64,000 nucleotides of DNA from Bacteroidota bacterium. Its GTDB lineage: Bacteria > Bacteroidota > Bacteroidia > Flavobacteriales_E > Vicingaceae. Positions within the stretch are counted from its first letter, which is position 1. Every line of letters starts with the position of its first letter. Shown in pieces: positions 28,122 through 37,333 of this stretch. The notes under the pieces are model-generated. The model saw only the letters and a program-made list of their open reading frames with translations. It was not told where the DNA came from and made no database searches. A program made the translations under genes and the position numbers. Location: positions 434,001 through 498,000 of the forward strand of contig JABFGJ010000001.1 in assembly GCA_013112545.1 (NCBI GenBank), given 5' to 3'.

Positions 28122-29159
28122 TTATTTTTTTCTTGAAAAACTGAATTTTCCGATGTTAATAGCAAGTTGTTCTGTTTTTCCTTCTTGGTTTTTTACTGCC
28201 TCAAAACTAATCTTTTGATTTGTCGCCGCGGCTAATTCTTCGGCCAAGGTTTCTGTTAAGGTTTTATTTTTAAGTACTTCCTCCTTAAACTTATTTTTGG
28301 CAAATTGGACTAGTGGAACAAATTCTTCAGATGCTGAAACTTGTGCTATTTTTTCTTCCTGTTTTTCTACTTCATTCGGTTCCATCCGTTGGTTTTCTGT
28401 TTCTTTTGGCGTTTCCTTTGCTGGTATTTCGGCTAGACTCTCCGCTTCCGAAATTTTTATAACTGGCTCTTGTTCTTTAAATGATGCTGGTATTATTGGT
28501 TTTTCAAGCTTTTGGGCTGCATAAATAATAGTTGAAGGTTTGTTCTTTTTCAAGGTTTTAGGCTCTTTTGCTTTTTGCTCTTCAAAAATTACATAAGCCG
28601 CTTTCATTGGAATTTCCTTTTCAATTTCACTATTCGCGAACTCTATTTTTCGAGGTTCATATTGGTCATCCGGAAAATTTAAATTGAAAAGAAACAAGGC
28701 CAAAACTGCTGCTGCTACAGATGCAGCATATCGATAAAAATAAATCAGCTTTGCTGGCTTTTTAATCATTCTTGCCTTGTTGGGAAAAAGCACAACTTCA
28801 TCCTTATTCAGTTTTGTTTTTGAATAGAATGCTCGTTCTTTGTCCACCTTACTGCTTTCAAAATTTAATCGTATTAGGCTCTGTTTATCTTCTTCAGAAA
28901 GGGTGTTCTCCAATTCGGAAATCAACAAATAGTCCATTTCGTTTAAGCCGGTTTCTTCATTTCGAATTAGTTCGCTTTTAGCAATCTTATCCACGCATTC
29001 TTCTTTGGGCAAAATCACTTCGTCAAAAGAATCTAATTCAAATTTTAAGTCTGGGTTTACTGCTAAAAATAAATCCAATTCTGCTTGTTGATTTGCAGTG
29101 AGCTTGCCTTCTACAAAATCTAAAAAATATGCTTCGTAATTGCTTTTATTTATCTTCAT
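28122..29159 (-). CDS. Predicted transmembrane anti-sigma factor
   Basis: I start at the ATG at 29159, whose A overlaps the TGA of the sigma gene (TGATG); a GTG one codon earlier is possible. The 345-residue product has a cytoplasmic N-terminal zone (NYEAYFLDFVEGKLTANQQ) typical of Bacteroidota anti-sigma proteins, one transmembrane helix near residues 145-163 (YRYAASVAAAVLALFLF) and a long Lys/Glu/Pro-rich periplasmic part. No zinc-binding HxxxCxxC was seen. It should hold the ECF sigma factor inactive until a signal arrives. The neighbouring barrel protein may be part of the regulon. Confidence 0.7.
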   Translation of the reverse strand: MKINKSNYEAYFLDFVEGKLTANQQAELDLFLAVNPDLKFELDSFDEVILPKEECVDKIAKSELIRNEETGLNEMDYLLISELENTLSEEDKQSLIRLNFESSKVDKERAFYSKTKLNKDEVVLFPNKARMIKKPAKLIYFYRYAASVAAAVLALFLFNLNFPDDQYEPRKIEFANSEIEKEIPMKAAYVIFEEQKAKEPKTLKKNKPSTIIYAAQKLEKPIIPASFKEQEPVIKISEAESLAEIPAKETPKETENQRMEPNEVEKQEEKIAQVSASEEFVPLVQFAKNKFKEEVLKNKTLTETLAEELAAATNQKISFEAVKNQEGKTEQLAINIGKFSFSRKK

Positions 29160-29644
29160 CACACTACCGTTTCTATACTTACTAAATAATCTTTCAAGTA
29201 TTTTCTCGCTCTAAAAATATACACTTTCACTTGCGATAGAGAAAGGTTAGTTATTTCACTTATCTCATTGTAATCATATCCTTCGTAATCTCGTAGCATA
29301 ATAACCGAGCGTTGCACTTCTGTCAGCTGAGCTAAGGCCGATTGTAATATTTCGCTTAAATCAGAATAATGACCACTGTGCGAATAGGACTTTTCAGAAA
29401 CTTCGTTCCAATTACCTTGCTTTTTTTCTCTTCTAATAATGTCAATCATTCTGCGATAAGCGGTTGTAAATAAATAAGCCTTGCATTTTAATGCGTCAAC
29501 TTCTTCAACCTTGTGCCACAACTTTTCAAAAGCATCTTGCACAATGTCTTTCGCCTTTTCTTGATCGCGAATGCTTTTCAGTATAAACCGAAAAACATGA
29601 TCAGAATGAAGCTCAACAGCATTATTATATTCTTTAACAGTCAT
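29159..29644 (-). CDS. ECF-type RNA polymerase sigma factor
   Basis: A 161-residue protein. Region 2 has QEKAKDIVQDAFEKLWHKV and KAYLFTTAYRRMIDIIRR; region 4 has VQRSVIMLRDYEGYDYNEISEITNLSLSQVKVYIFRARKYLK. The length and lack of regions 1 and 3 mark it as ECF (group IV). It is the first gene of an operon with a predicted anti-sigma protein, with stop and start overlapping by one base, and a barrel protein. The divergent neighbour is rluB with its own promoter. Confidence 0.92.
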   Translation of the reverse strand: MTVKEYNNAVELHSDHVFRFILKSIRDQEKAKDIVQDAFEKLWHKVEEVDALKCKAYLFTTAYRRMIDIIRREKKQGNWNEVSEKSYSHSGHYSDLSEILQSALAQLTEVQRSVIMLRDYEGYDYNEISEITNLSLSQVKVYIFRARKYLKDYLVSIETVV

Positions 29645-29733
29645 TTTATTTGGTAAAACTACAACCTTGTGACGGATAGCAATTTCATTTTGTTACAGCT
29701 TGTCTAATCTTTATATCAACTCTTTATTATACT

Positions 29734-29741
29734 TAACTTTG
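29734..29741 (+). promoter_or_regulatory. -7 element TAACTTTG before the pseudouridine synthase gene
   Basis: Exact match to TAnnTTTG, ending 16 bp before the ATG at 29758, so the expected leader is about 10 nt. Confidence 0.45.
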
Positions 29742-29757
29742 CCCCTTTATAATATTC

Positions 29758-30627
29758 ATGGAAAAGAAATTCAACAGCAATAAATTTCAAGGGAAAAAGA
29801 CCGTTTCTTTTTCTAAAGATAAACCAAAAATTGTAAGCAAAGAAAAACGAGTGATAGAAAAATCTAAATCGACAACTTCTGCGTCATCCGAGCAAGATAT
29901 AGTTCGTTTAAATCGATTTATCGCAAATGCTGGCATCTGCTCCAGAAGAGAAGCGGACACTTTGATTTCGGATGGAGTTGTTGAAATTAACGGAAAAATT
30001 GTAACCGAATTAGGAACCAAGGTTTTGTTGAGTGATGTAGTTAAAGTAAATGGCAAAAAAATCGAAGGAGAAAAAAAGCAATATTTATTGCTAAACAAAC
30101 CCAAGGATTATATCACAACCATGGATGACCCTAAAGACCGGAAAACGGTGTTGGATTTAGTAGGTAAAGCTTGTATGGAACGTGTTTATCCTGTTGGAAG
30201 ATTAGACCGTGCAACAACAGGCTTATTACTATTTACCAACGATGGCGAAATGACTAAAAAGCTAACGCATCCCAGTAGCAATATCAAAAAAGTATATCAA
30301 GTTGGTTTGGATAAAAACGTAACACAAAAAGACATGATGCGCATGGTTGAAGGTGTTGAGTTAGAAGATGGCGTAGTTGCGGTTGACAAAGTGATGTATG
30401 TAAAAGAAGGCTTAGACAAAAGTGTAATTGCTTTAGAGTTGCACTCCGGTAAAAATAGAGTTATCCGAAGAATGATGGAAGCATTAAGTTACAAAGTATT
30501 GCGCTTAGATCGAGTTCAATTTGCGGGTTTAACTAAAAAAGATATTCCTCGTGGTCGATTTCGTTTCTTAACTGAAAAAGAAATTGGCTTTTTACATCGA
30601 ATTACTGGAATTAAACAACAATCGTAA
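29758..30627 (+). CDS. RluB-type 23S rRNA pseudouridine synthase
   Basis: A 289-residue protein with a basic N-terminal extension (~45 residues), an S4 RNA-binding domain (IVRLNRFIANAGICSRREAD) and an RsuA/RluB catalytic domain whose motif GRLDRATTGLLLFTNDG holds the catalytic aspartate. It isomerises uridine in rRNA; the S4 type and the C-terminal block (GKNRVIRRMMEALSYKV) agree with the RluB/RluF group. Which base it modifies is not settled by sequence. Followed by the AsmA-like gene after 21 bp. Confidence 0.9.
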   Translation: MEKKFNSNKFQGKKTVSFSKDKPKIVSKEKRVIEKSKSTTSASSEQDIVRLNRFIANAGICSRREADTLISDGVVEINGKIVTELGTKVLLSDVVKVNGKKIEGEKKQYLLLNKPKDYITTMDDPKDRKTVLDLVGKACMERVYPVGRLDRATTGLLLFTNDGEMTKKLTHPSSNIKKVYQVGLDKNVTQKDMMRMVEGVELEDGVVAVDKVMYVKEGLDKSVIALELHSGKNRVIRRMMEALSYKVLRLDRVQFAGLTKKDIPRGRFRFLTEKEIGFLHRITGIKQQS

Positions 30628-30648
30628 ATAGAGATTCGTTTTAGCCTC

Positions 30649-33276
30649 GTGAAAGCGTTAAAATATTTTTTTTATTCGATCCTTTTTCTAATCAGTCTTA
30701 TTCTGGTTGGCTCCTTTATTATCGTTCGTTTTTACGGGGACGACATCAAAGCTTTTGTGGTTCAAGAAATAAACAAAAACTTACTGACTAAAGTTGATGT
30801 CGAACAAGTTGACTTTAAAATTTTAGAAACCTTCCCTCTTGCATCGGTTCAGTTTTCCAATGTGGTTATTTACTCAAGTACAAACGAGAATGACACTCTA
30901 TTACATGCAGCGAAGTTGAATTGTAAATTCAATTTAATAGATCTGTATCAAGAAAAATATGAGCTTCTAGAAATTGAATTAAAGCAAGGTATGTGCAGGC
31001 TTCAAATCGATAAATATGGGCATGAGAACTACTTGTTTTGGAAATCTTCAGATAGTAGTTCTACAAACTTCAAGGTAAACTTACAACAAGTAGAGATTCA
31101 TGAAGTTGCATTCAGCTATTCTGATTCTTCTCGAATTTTCTATACGGATTTTAATATACAAAAAGCCACGTCTAAAGGTTCATTTTCAGCTGATGATACC
31201 GATTTGGAAATAAAAACACAGCTTAAAAATGCGAATTTAGTTAGCGGCACATTTAAAGCGATAGACAATCGTAATCTGTACATTTTTGCTCAAGGAAACA
31301 TCGATCAAATTAAAGATGAATTGATGTTGAAAGATGTAACTATTGGTATCGGAGAATTAAATTTTGGATTAACTGGCACTGTAAATTATCAAGATGAAAC
31401 TTACATCGACCTATCGGTTAACAGCAAAGAAACGGACTTAGAAAAAACCATTACCATTTTACCACAATCCATCCAAAACTCTTTAGCAGACTATAAAATA
31501 AAAGGAGAAGCCAGTATAAACGGCAGCATAAGTGGGAAAGTTGGTCCATTAAATAATCCATCTTTCAATATCAGTTTTGCCATAAAAAACGGAGCTTTTG
31601 AAAAGAGAAACACTGACCTCGTTTTTAGCAATAGTTTCTTAATGGGAAGTGTTAGTAACGGGGCTGAAAACAAATTGGAGACAACACAAATAATCGTTGA
31701 GAACTTTTCTACACAATTGAACAAAAGTAAAATTGAAGGTTCTGTAAAAATTGAAAACCTCGTCATGCCAGAATATGTTTTTAATGGCTCATTGAATTTT
31801 CAGTTGGCCGATGCAATCGATTTTTTTGAGATTAAAGAATTGACAAACAACAAAGGCAGTATATCTGCAAACCTCAGCTTAACAGGAAAACTAGAGCAAT
31901 TTGAAAAATACAGCCTTGCTGATTTTAAAAAATCAACGGTTGAAGGTCAAGTAAAACTGCAGCAGATTACTACTAATATTTCCAAAGAACAACTCAACAT
32001 AGATTCTTTGTCAGGACTAATTAACCTTCAAAATGCAAATTTTAAAATCTCTAAATTGAACAGCATTTTAAACGGCAACAAACTGTCTGTTTCTGGTAAG
32101 CTTTTCAACATAGTCCCTTACTTACTTTCAGAAAAAGAACATCTAATCTGTGATTTGGCTATACAATCTAAATCACTTAACATAAATAATTTCATTAAAG
32201 AATCGAGTTCCAAAGATTCAACTCCTTTTCAGTTTTCTGAGCGCTTGACTTTGTATCTTGAAAACCAATATAATCATGTAAAATACAAAGACATTGATTT
32301 AACTGACCTAAAGGGTGATTTAATGGTAAAAGGTGGACGATTAGATTTTAGAAACCTTAGTTTTAAAAGTCAAGGAGGAGAAATTAAAGGGGACTTTTTC
32401 TTGCATGAGAAAAATGAAAAACTGGCCTTTTTTACAAAAACTCAGTTGCTCAACATTGACATCAATCAGGTTTTTAAAACTTTTAATAACTTCAATCAAA
32501 AAACCGTTTTAGCTGAAAACATTAGTGGTTTAACTAGTTCTGATTTAAATGTGTCCTTTTATATGGATCGCTATTTCAATATAGACTTGGCTTCATTGAA
32601 AATTGATGCCGACATTATAATAGACAATGGAGAGCTAAAGGATGTTAAAGCCCTAGAGGCGCTTTCTGATTATGTGGATTTAAATGAACTTAAACGAATC
32701 AGATTTAAATCATTGAGAAATCAATTAAGCGTTCAAGATTGTACCTTAACTATTCCGCAATTTGAAATACAATCTTCGGCTTTAAACCTAAGTGTATCAG
32801 GTAAGCATAAGTTTAACAATGCCTTGGATTATCATTTTGTGATTTTATTGAATGAAATATTAGGTAAAAAAGTAAAAAAGCCAAAAAACAACGAATTTGG
32901 ATATGAAGAAGATGATGGTTTAGGAAGAACAAAGCTGTTTTTGAAATTGTATGGAACGACTGATGAGCCCAAGTTTGGATATGATAAATCAGAACTAAAA
33001 TTACATTTAAAAAATGAAGTAAACCAAGAGAAAAAAACCATCAAAAAGATTTTAAATGAAGAGTTTGGATTGTTTAAAAAAGATACAACAATTAAAGATA
33101 TAAATACGAACCCAAAACCTAAAAAGAACCCTTTTGAAATAGAGTGGGAAGAAGGAAATAAGAAGAAAGAAAATGAGGAAGAAAAGAAAAGTGAAAAAAA
33201 AGGAAAATTTGGAAAATTTATTGATAAAATTGCAAAGCCCAACGAAGAAGAATACGTAGCTCCTATTGAAAATTAA
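30649..33276 (+). CDS. AsmA-like membrane-associated protein
   Basis: An 875-residue protein starting at GTG. It has an N-terminal membrane anchor (FYSILFLISLILVGSF), then a long beta-rich chain with AsmA-type repeats (e.g. LKIDADIIIDNGELKDVKALE near residue 650) and a very basic/acidic C-terminal tail (KKKENEEEKKSEKK). AsmA-type proteins are bridge-like periplasmic lipid carriers; this role is carried over from the family, not proven here. It sits between rluB and a histidine kinase on the same strand, with gaps of 21 and 59 bp. Confidence 0.8.
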   Translation: MKALKYFFYSILFLISLILVGSFIIVRFYGDDIKAFVVQEINKNLLTKVDVEQVDFKILETFPLASVQFSNVVIYSSTNENDTLLHAAKLNCKFNLIDLYQEKYELLEIELKQGMCRLQIDKYGHENYLFWKSSDSSSTNFKVNLQQVEIHEVAFSYSDSSRIFYTDFNIQKATSKGSFSADDTDLEIKTQLKNANLVSGTFKAIDNRNLYIFAQGNIDQIKDELMLKDVTIGIGELNFGLTGTVNYQDETYIDLSVNSKETDLEKTITILPQSIQNSLADYKIKGEASINGSISGKVGPLNNPSFNISFAIKNGAFEKRNTDLVFSNSFLMGSVSNGAENKLETTQIIVENFSTQLNKSKIEGSVKIENLVMPEYVFNGSLNFQLADAIDFFEIKELTNNKGSISANLSLTGKLEQFEKYSLADFKKSTVEGQVKLQQITTNISKEQLNIDSLSGLINLQNANFKISKLNSILNGNKLSVSGKLFNIVPYLLSEKEHLICDLAIQSKSLNINNFIKESSSKDSTPFQFSERLTLYLENQYNHVKYKDIDLTDLKGDLMVKGGRLDFRNLSFKSQGGEIKGDFFLHEKNEKLAFFTKTQLLNIDINQVFKTFNNFNQKTVLAENISGLTSSDLNVSFYMDRYFNIDLASLKIDADIIIDNGELKDVKALEALSDYVDLNELKRIRFKSLRNQLSVQDCTLTIPQFEIQSSALNLSVSGKHKFNNALDYHFVILLNEILGKKVKKPKNNEFGYEEDDGLGRTKLFLKLYGTTDEPKFGYDKSELKLHLKNEVNQEKKTIKKILNEEFGLFKKDTTIKDINTNPKPKKNPFEIEWEEGNKKKENEEEKKSEKKGKFGKFIDKIAKPNEEEYVAPIEN

Positions 33277-33335
33277 GACTAAATTCGCAACCTTCTAAAA
33301 GGGATACTCGTCTAAAGAATAAACAAGGGAAGATT

Positions 33336-34883
33336 TTGAACATTTATTCAAAAAAGCAGCGTTGGAAATTTGTATTAGCTACTATAGCAGCTATCATTGT
33401 GTTAGTTTCTTTATGGTACACCAGCATATTGGTTGGGCAAATAGCCGAGGAAGAGAAAAACAAAGCAAAATCATGGGCTGAAGCAATACAGCGAAAGGCT
33501 GAATTGGTAAGCTATACTCAAGATCTTTTTGAAAAAATAAGCGAAGAAGAGCGCAAACGTGTCGAGATTTGGGCCGAGGCAAACCGAAGAGTTGGCCTTT
33601 CTGATGTTGACGAAGATCCTACTTTTTACACTCAAATTTTATTCAGCAACACAACCATTCCCATGATTCTTACCGATCAGGCTGGTAAAATTATAACCTA
33701 TTCCAACTTAGATGAAGATCAGGTGTCGGATACTTCGTATTTGAGAAAGCGCCTTGCCAATATGAAGGAACAAGAAAAAGTAATTGAAATAAAATATTAC
33801 AAGAACAATTCAAACCTTTTATATTACGATCAATCAACGATTTTCTCTGAATTAAAAAATGTGTTGGGCGAACAAATTGAAACCTTTAACAAAGACATCA
33901 TTACCAACTCGGCATCTGTTCCAGTCATTTATACAGACTCTGCAAGAAATGTAATTGCTTTTGGAAACATTGACTCTACTAAGATTTTAAACCTCGGCTA
34001 TTTAAATCAGTTAATTGCAGAAATGTCAGAAGCAAACACACCGATAGAAGTAAATTTAGGCGATGACCACACACATTTTATTTTTTATAATGACTCTCCA
34101 TTATTAATAAAACTAAAGTTTTACCCTTTTATTCAACTTGGTGTTATTGCTTTGTTTTTATTGATTGCTTATTCCTTATTTAGCACAGCCAGAAACGCTG
34201 AACAAAATCAAGTTTGGGTAGGCATGGCAAAAGAAACAGCCCATCAATTAGGAACTCCATTATCCTCATTATTAGCCTGGATAGAGGTTTTAAAATCCAG
34301 AGATGTTGATGAGAAAACCATTGCCGAAATGAGTCGTGATTTAGGAAGGCTTGAAACGGTAACCGAGCGTTTTTCTAAAATTGGGTCAGCTCCTAACTTA
34401 GAGCAGCAAGACATCAATAAAGTAATTGAAAATACATTAGCCTATTTAAAAACCAGGCTGTCTAAAAAGGTTAATTTTTCGCATACAAGCACAAATGGCA
34501 ATAAAATTCATGCAAGTATAAACGTGCCTTTATTGGAGTGGGTCTTAGAAAACATTATAAAAAATGGGGTGGATGCTATTGGAGGAGAGGGAAACATTAG
34601 CATACACGTAACAGATCAATCTCAGTTTGTTTATATCGACATTAGCGACAATGGGAAAGGAATTCCTAAAGGTGAGCGTAAAACGATTTTTGAACCTGGA
34701 TTTACAACAAAAAAACGTGGTTGGGGTTTAGGGCTATCACTAACAAAACGAATCATCGAGAATTACCATTCAGGTAAGGTTTTCGTGAAACAATCAGAAA
34801 TAAACGAAGGCACAACTTTTAGAATAGTACTCAATAAAGTCACACAAAATGGCAGGAATATACATTCATATTCCTTTTTGTAA
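33336..34883 (+). CDS. Sensor histidine kinase with duplicated periplasmic sensor
   Basis: A 515-residue protein starting at TTG (no nearby in-frame ATG). Two transmembrane helices (residues ~12-33 and ~264-283) flank an external region. That region has a pair of similar 70-residue units (about 104-174 and 190-261), each with a NxxxPxIxTDxxxxxIxxxNxD core. The phosphoacceptor H303 is in KETAHQLGTPLSSLLAW and the ATPase has GNGKGIPKGE-like and WGLGLSLTKRI motifs. This variant HisKA motif is common in Bacteroidota kinases. Its last 35 bp overlap the hemW start, so the two genes should be co-translated. No adjacent response regulator. Confidence 0.85.
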   Translation: MNIYSKKQRWKFVLATIAAIIVLVSLWYTSILVGQIAEEEKNKAKSWAEAIQRKAELVSYTQDLFEKISEEERKRVEIWAEANRRVGLSDVDEDPTFYTQILFSNTTIPMILTDQAGKIITYSNLDEDQVSDTSYLRKRLANMKEQEKVIEIKYYKNNSNLLYYDQSTIFSELKNVLGEQIETFNKDIITNSASVPVIYTDSARNVIAFGNIDSTKILNLGYLNQLIAEMSEANTPIEVNLGDDHTHFIFYNDSPLLIKLKFYPFIQLGVIALFLLIAYSLFSTARNAEQNQVWVGMAKETAHQLGTPLSSLLAWIEVLKSRDVDEKTIAEMSRDLGRLETVTERFSKIGSAPNLEQQDINKVIENTLAYLKTRLSKKVNFSHTSTNGNKIHASINVPLLEWVLENIIKNGVDAIGGEGNISIHVTDQSQFVYIDISDNGKGIPKGERKTIFEPGFTTKKRGWGLGLSLTKRIIENYHSGKVFVKQSEINEGTTFRIVLNKVTQNGRNIHSYSFL

Positions 34884-35973
34884 GCAGGCTTGCTCCTATT
34901 GCGATTTTCATTTTTCTACCAATCTTAAAAATCGATCTAGAATAATAGAAAGCATAATTCAAGAAATGATTATGCGGCAAAACTATTTAGAAGAAGAGCC
35001 CATAGAAACTATTTATTTTGGCGGAGGCACACCATCTCTGTTAACAAAAAAAGAACTTGATGTTGTATTAAATCAAGTTTATAAAACATTCCCAATTGCA
35101 AAAGAAGTAGAGGTTTGCTTAGAAGCAAATCCCGATGATTTGAATAAACAAAAGCTGATAGATTTAAACGATTTAGAAATAAACCGTTTAAGTATTGGTG
35201 TGCAATCTTTTCACAATGAAGACTTAATATTCATGAATAGAGCACATAACAGCGATGAAGCAAAAACTTGCATAAAAACAGCACAAGATGTTGGTTTTAA
35301 AAACATTAGTATTGATTTAATTTTTGGAAGTCAAACCACAAGCAATCAAATGTGGGAAGAGAACTTAAATGTGTTTTTTAGTTTAGATATTCCTCACCTT
35401 TCATCTTATTCATTAACGCTAGAAGAAAAAACAAAACTGGATTATTTAATAAAAACTGGAAAGGCAAACAAGCTTGATGAAGACAAAAACTTCCAACAAT
35501 ACTTAATTTTACAAGACAGTATAGACAACAATGGCTTTGAGCAATATGAGCTTTCAAATTATTGTAAAAATCAAGCCATTTCAAAACACAACACATCATA
35601 TTGGAGTCATGTTAAGTACCTTGGCTTAGGCCCTTCTGCTCATTCATTCAACCTAAAGGAAAGGCAGTGGAATGTTTCAAATAATTCACTTTATATTAAA
35701 GGAATAGCAGAAAATAATTTAGCATTTGAAAAGGAACTTTTAAGCGAAAGAGATCGTTATCACGATTATTTAATTACCCGACTTAGAACCAAGTGGGGAA
35801 TTCTTTATAAAGACTTAGAGACTTTATTTTCAAAGCAATTAATTGAACATTTTAAGAATAAATCTAATTTGATAAACCCCGAATTAGTTAAGAAAGAAAG
35901 TTCTGGAATAAAAATTCCTCGTCAGCATTTATTTCAATCTGACGAAGTCATTAGAAGTCTTTGGTTAGATTAA
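34849..35973 (+). CDS. hemW: HemW, radical SAM heme chaperone
   Basis: A 374-residue protein with the radical SAM cluster motif C11-x3-C15-x2-C18 in PFCKQACSYCDFHF. TIYFGGGTPSLL and RLSIGVQSFHNEDL are typical of the HemN/HemW group, and LGLGPSAHSF of the heme-binding part. HemW binds heme and delivers it to respiratory enzymes; it was long mis-annotated as oxygen-independent coproporphyrinogen oxidase. It lacks the extra N-terminal cysteine and region that define HemN. It overlaps the preceding kinase gene by 35 bp. Confidence 0.92.
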   Translation: MAGIYIHIPFCKQACSYCDFHFSTNLKNRSRIIESIIQEMIMRQNYLEEEPIETIYFGGGTPSLLTKKELDVVLNQVYKTFPIAKEVEVCLEANPDDLNKQKLIDLNDLEINRLSIGVQSFHNEDLIFMNRAHNSDEAKTCIKTAQDVGFKNISIDLIFGSQTTSNQMWEENLNVFFSLDIPHLSSYSLTLEEKTKLDYLIKTGKANKLDEDKNFQQYLILQDSIDNNGFEQYELSNYCKNQAISKHNTSYWSHVKYLGLGPSAHSFNLKERQWNVSNNSLYIKGIAENNLAFEKELLSERDRYHDYLITRLRTKWGILYKDLETLFSKQLIEHFKNKSNLINPELVKKESSGIKIPRQHLFQSDEVIRSLWLD

Positions 35974-35988
35974 CTCAATTAAGAACGG

Positions 35989-35996
35989 TATTTTTG
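35989..35996 (+). promoter_or_regulatory. -7 element TATTTTTG before the first barrel gene
   Basis: Matches TAnnTTTG, 14 bp before the ATG at 36011. A TTTG at 35960-35963 is a possible -33 box, with a slightly long spacer. Confidence 0.4.
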
Positions 35997-36010
35997 CAAA
36001 AAACATAATT

Positions 36011-36625
36011 ATGAAAAAGTCTATACTATTTTTAGGATTTGCCCTTTGGGGTTTTATTAGTAATGCTCAAGAAACGAGTTTTGGAGTTAAAGCCGGTTTA
36101 AATTATGCTTACATCAATGGTAGTGATGTAAAAGACATCAATCCCACTTTTAAGTATCATGCTGGGGCCTTAATAAATATAGGCATCACTCAGTTTTTTT
36201 CTATACAACCTGAATTTTTATATTCTGTCAAAGGATATAGTAGCGATCAAGTTGACTTAGACTTAACATATTTAGATCTTCCTATTTTAGTAAAGGTGAA
36301 ATTCTCGGACCAAATAAGCCTTCACGTTGGCCCGCAGTTAGGTTATTTAATCTCTGCAAATCAAAAAAGTGATTTAGGTGAAGATGACGTAAAGGATCAA
36401 TTGAGATCTTTTGATTTGGCCTTAGCTTCTGGCTTAGAATACGAAATGAATTCTGGTCTTTCTTTTGGTGTAAGATATACTTTTAGTGTAGAAAGCATCG
36501 GTGATGACTATGAAGAAGAAACAACGACAACAGTTAATGGTGTTACAAATACTGTTAAAACAAATGTAAAAGCCCCTGATTATAAGAATGGCGTTATCCA
36601 GCTTTTTGCCGCTTTTAAATTTTAA
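36011..36625 (+). CDS. Porin-family outer-membrane beta-barrel (tandem copy 1)
   Basis: A 204-residue protein with a signal peptide (FLGFALWGFISNAQ) and eight predicted strands of the OMP_b-brl type: TSFGVKAGLNYAYI, FSIQPEFLYSVKGYS, LTYLDLPILVKVKF, LHVGPQLGYLI, GLSFGVRYTFSVES, with a final VIQLFAAFKF. It is closely related to the third protein of this cluster (37334-37939) and less so to the second. The ligand is unknown. Gene order and strand suggest shared transcription with the second copy after a 16-bp gap. Confidence 0.8.
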   Translation: MKKSILFLGFALWGFISNAQETSFGVKAGLNYAYINGSDVKDINPTFKYHAGALINIGITQFFSIQPEFLYSVKGYSSDQVDLDLTYLDLPILVKVKFSDQISLHVGPQLGYLISANQKSDLGEDDVKDQLRSFDLALASGLEYEMNSGLSFGVRYTFSVESIGDDYEEETTTTVNGVTNTVKTNVKAPDYKNGVIQLFAAFKF

Positions 36626-36641
36626 TTAATCCACTTCCGAT

Positions 36642-37238
36642 TTGAAAAAAACAATATTCGTTTCACTGATAATTTTATTGAGTTATACAAACCTCAAGGC
36701 TCAGTATTCAGCTTTTGCAATTAAAGTTGGCAATAACTTTTCTACCTTAAAAGGCTCAGACGCCGATGGCTTAAAAACAAAATCAGGTTTATATATAGCG
36801 ACGTTATATCGTATTCAAACATCAGATTTCTTTTCTATCGATTTTGGTTTAGATTATTCCAGTTTGGGTGCTAATGGGCCAAACGACTCTTTAAGCATCA
36901 GATTAGGATATTTAGATTACCCCATAATGTTAAAATATAATGTTTATTATGGCTTAACTATAGAAGCAGGGTTAGAGTTGGGCATGATGATTTATTCAAA
37001 GTATGGGAACAAAGAGTTTGATTATGCTGAAGATTTTAAGTTTTTTGATGCTAGGTATGTCGCAGGGTTTGGTTATCATCATGATTCTGGCTTAGCTGTC
37101 GATTTAGTTTATAAAGCGGGGTTTTCTTCAATAGGTAAAGAGTCTGAGGATTATAGCACGTATGCTACAACCACCAAACCAGCACTAGATCTAAAGCATA
37201 GTGCCTACATGATATCACTTACCTATTATTTTGATTAA
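36642..37238 (+). CDS. Porin-family outer-membrane beta-barrel (tandem copy 2, divergent)
   Basis: A 198-residue protein starting at TTG directly before the signal peptide (KKTIFVSLIILLSYTNLKAQ). The strand pattern is the same as its neighbours (FSIDFGLDYSSLGA, LGYLDYPIMLKYNV, YGLTIEAGLELGMM, and a final HSAYMISLTYYFD), but identity is clearly lower. The TTG start and weaker similarity suggest older duplication or lower expression. Same strand as, and 16 bp after, copy 1. Confidence 0.72.
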   Translation: MKKTIFVSLIILLSYTNLKAQYSAFAIKVGNNFSTLKGSDADGLKTKSGLYIATLYRIQTSDFFSIDFGLDYSSLGANGPNDSLSIRLGYLDYPIMLKYNVYYGLTIEAGLELGMMIYSKYGNKEFDYAEDFKFFDARYVAGFGYHHDSGLAVDLVYKAGFSSIGKESEDYSTYATTTKPALDLKHSAYMISLTYYFD

Positions 37239-37280
37239 TCTAAGTAAAACAACGGATTCCATTTAGGGTCTTTACATTTC

Positions 37281-37309
37281 TTGCTTATTAATATTTTTTC
37301 ATATGTTTG
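37281..37309 (+). promoter_or_regulatory. Promoter for the third barrel gene: TTG, 18-bp spacer, TATGTTTG
   Basis: TATGTTTG (37302-37309) is an exact TAnnTTTG match, and TTG at 37281-37283 gives a spacing near that known for Bacteroidota. The start codon lies at 37334. Confidence 0.5.
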
Positions 37310-37333
37310 TTAAAACTAAAAAACTAATATATT

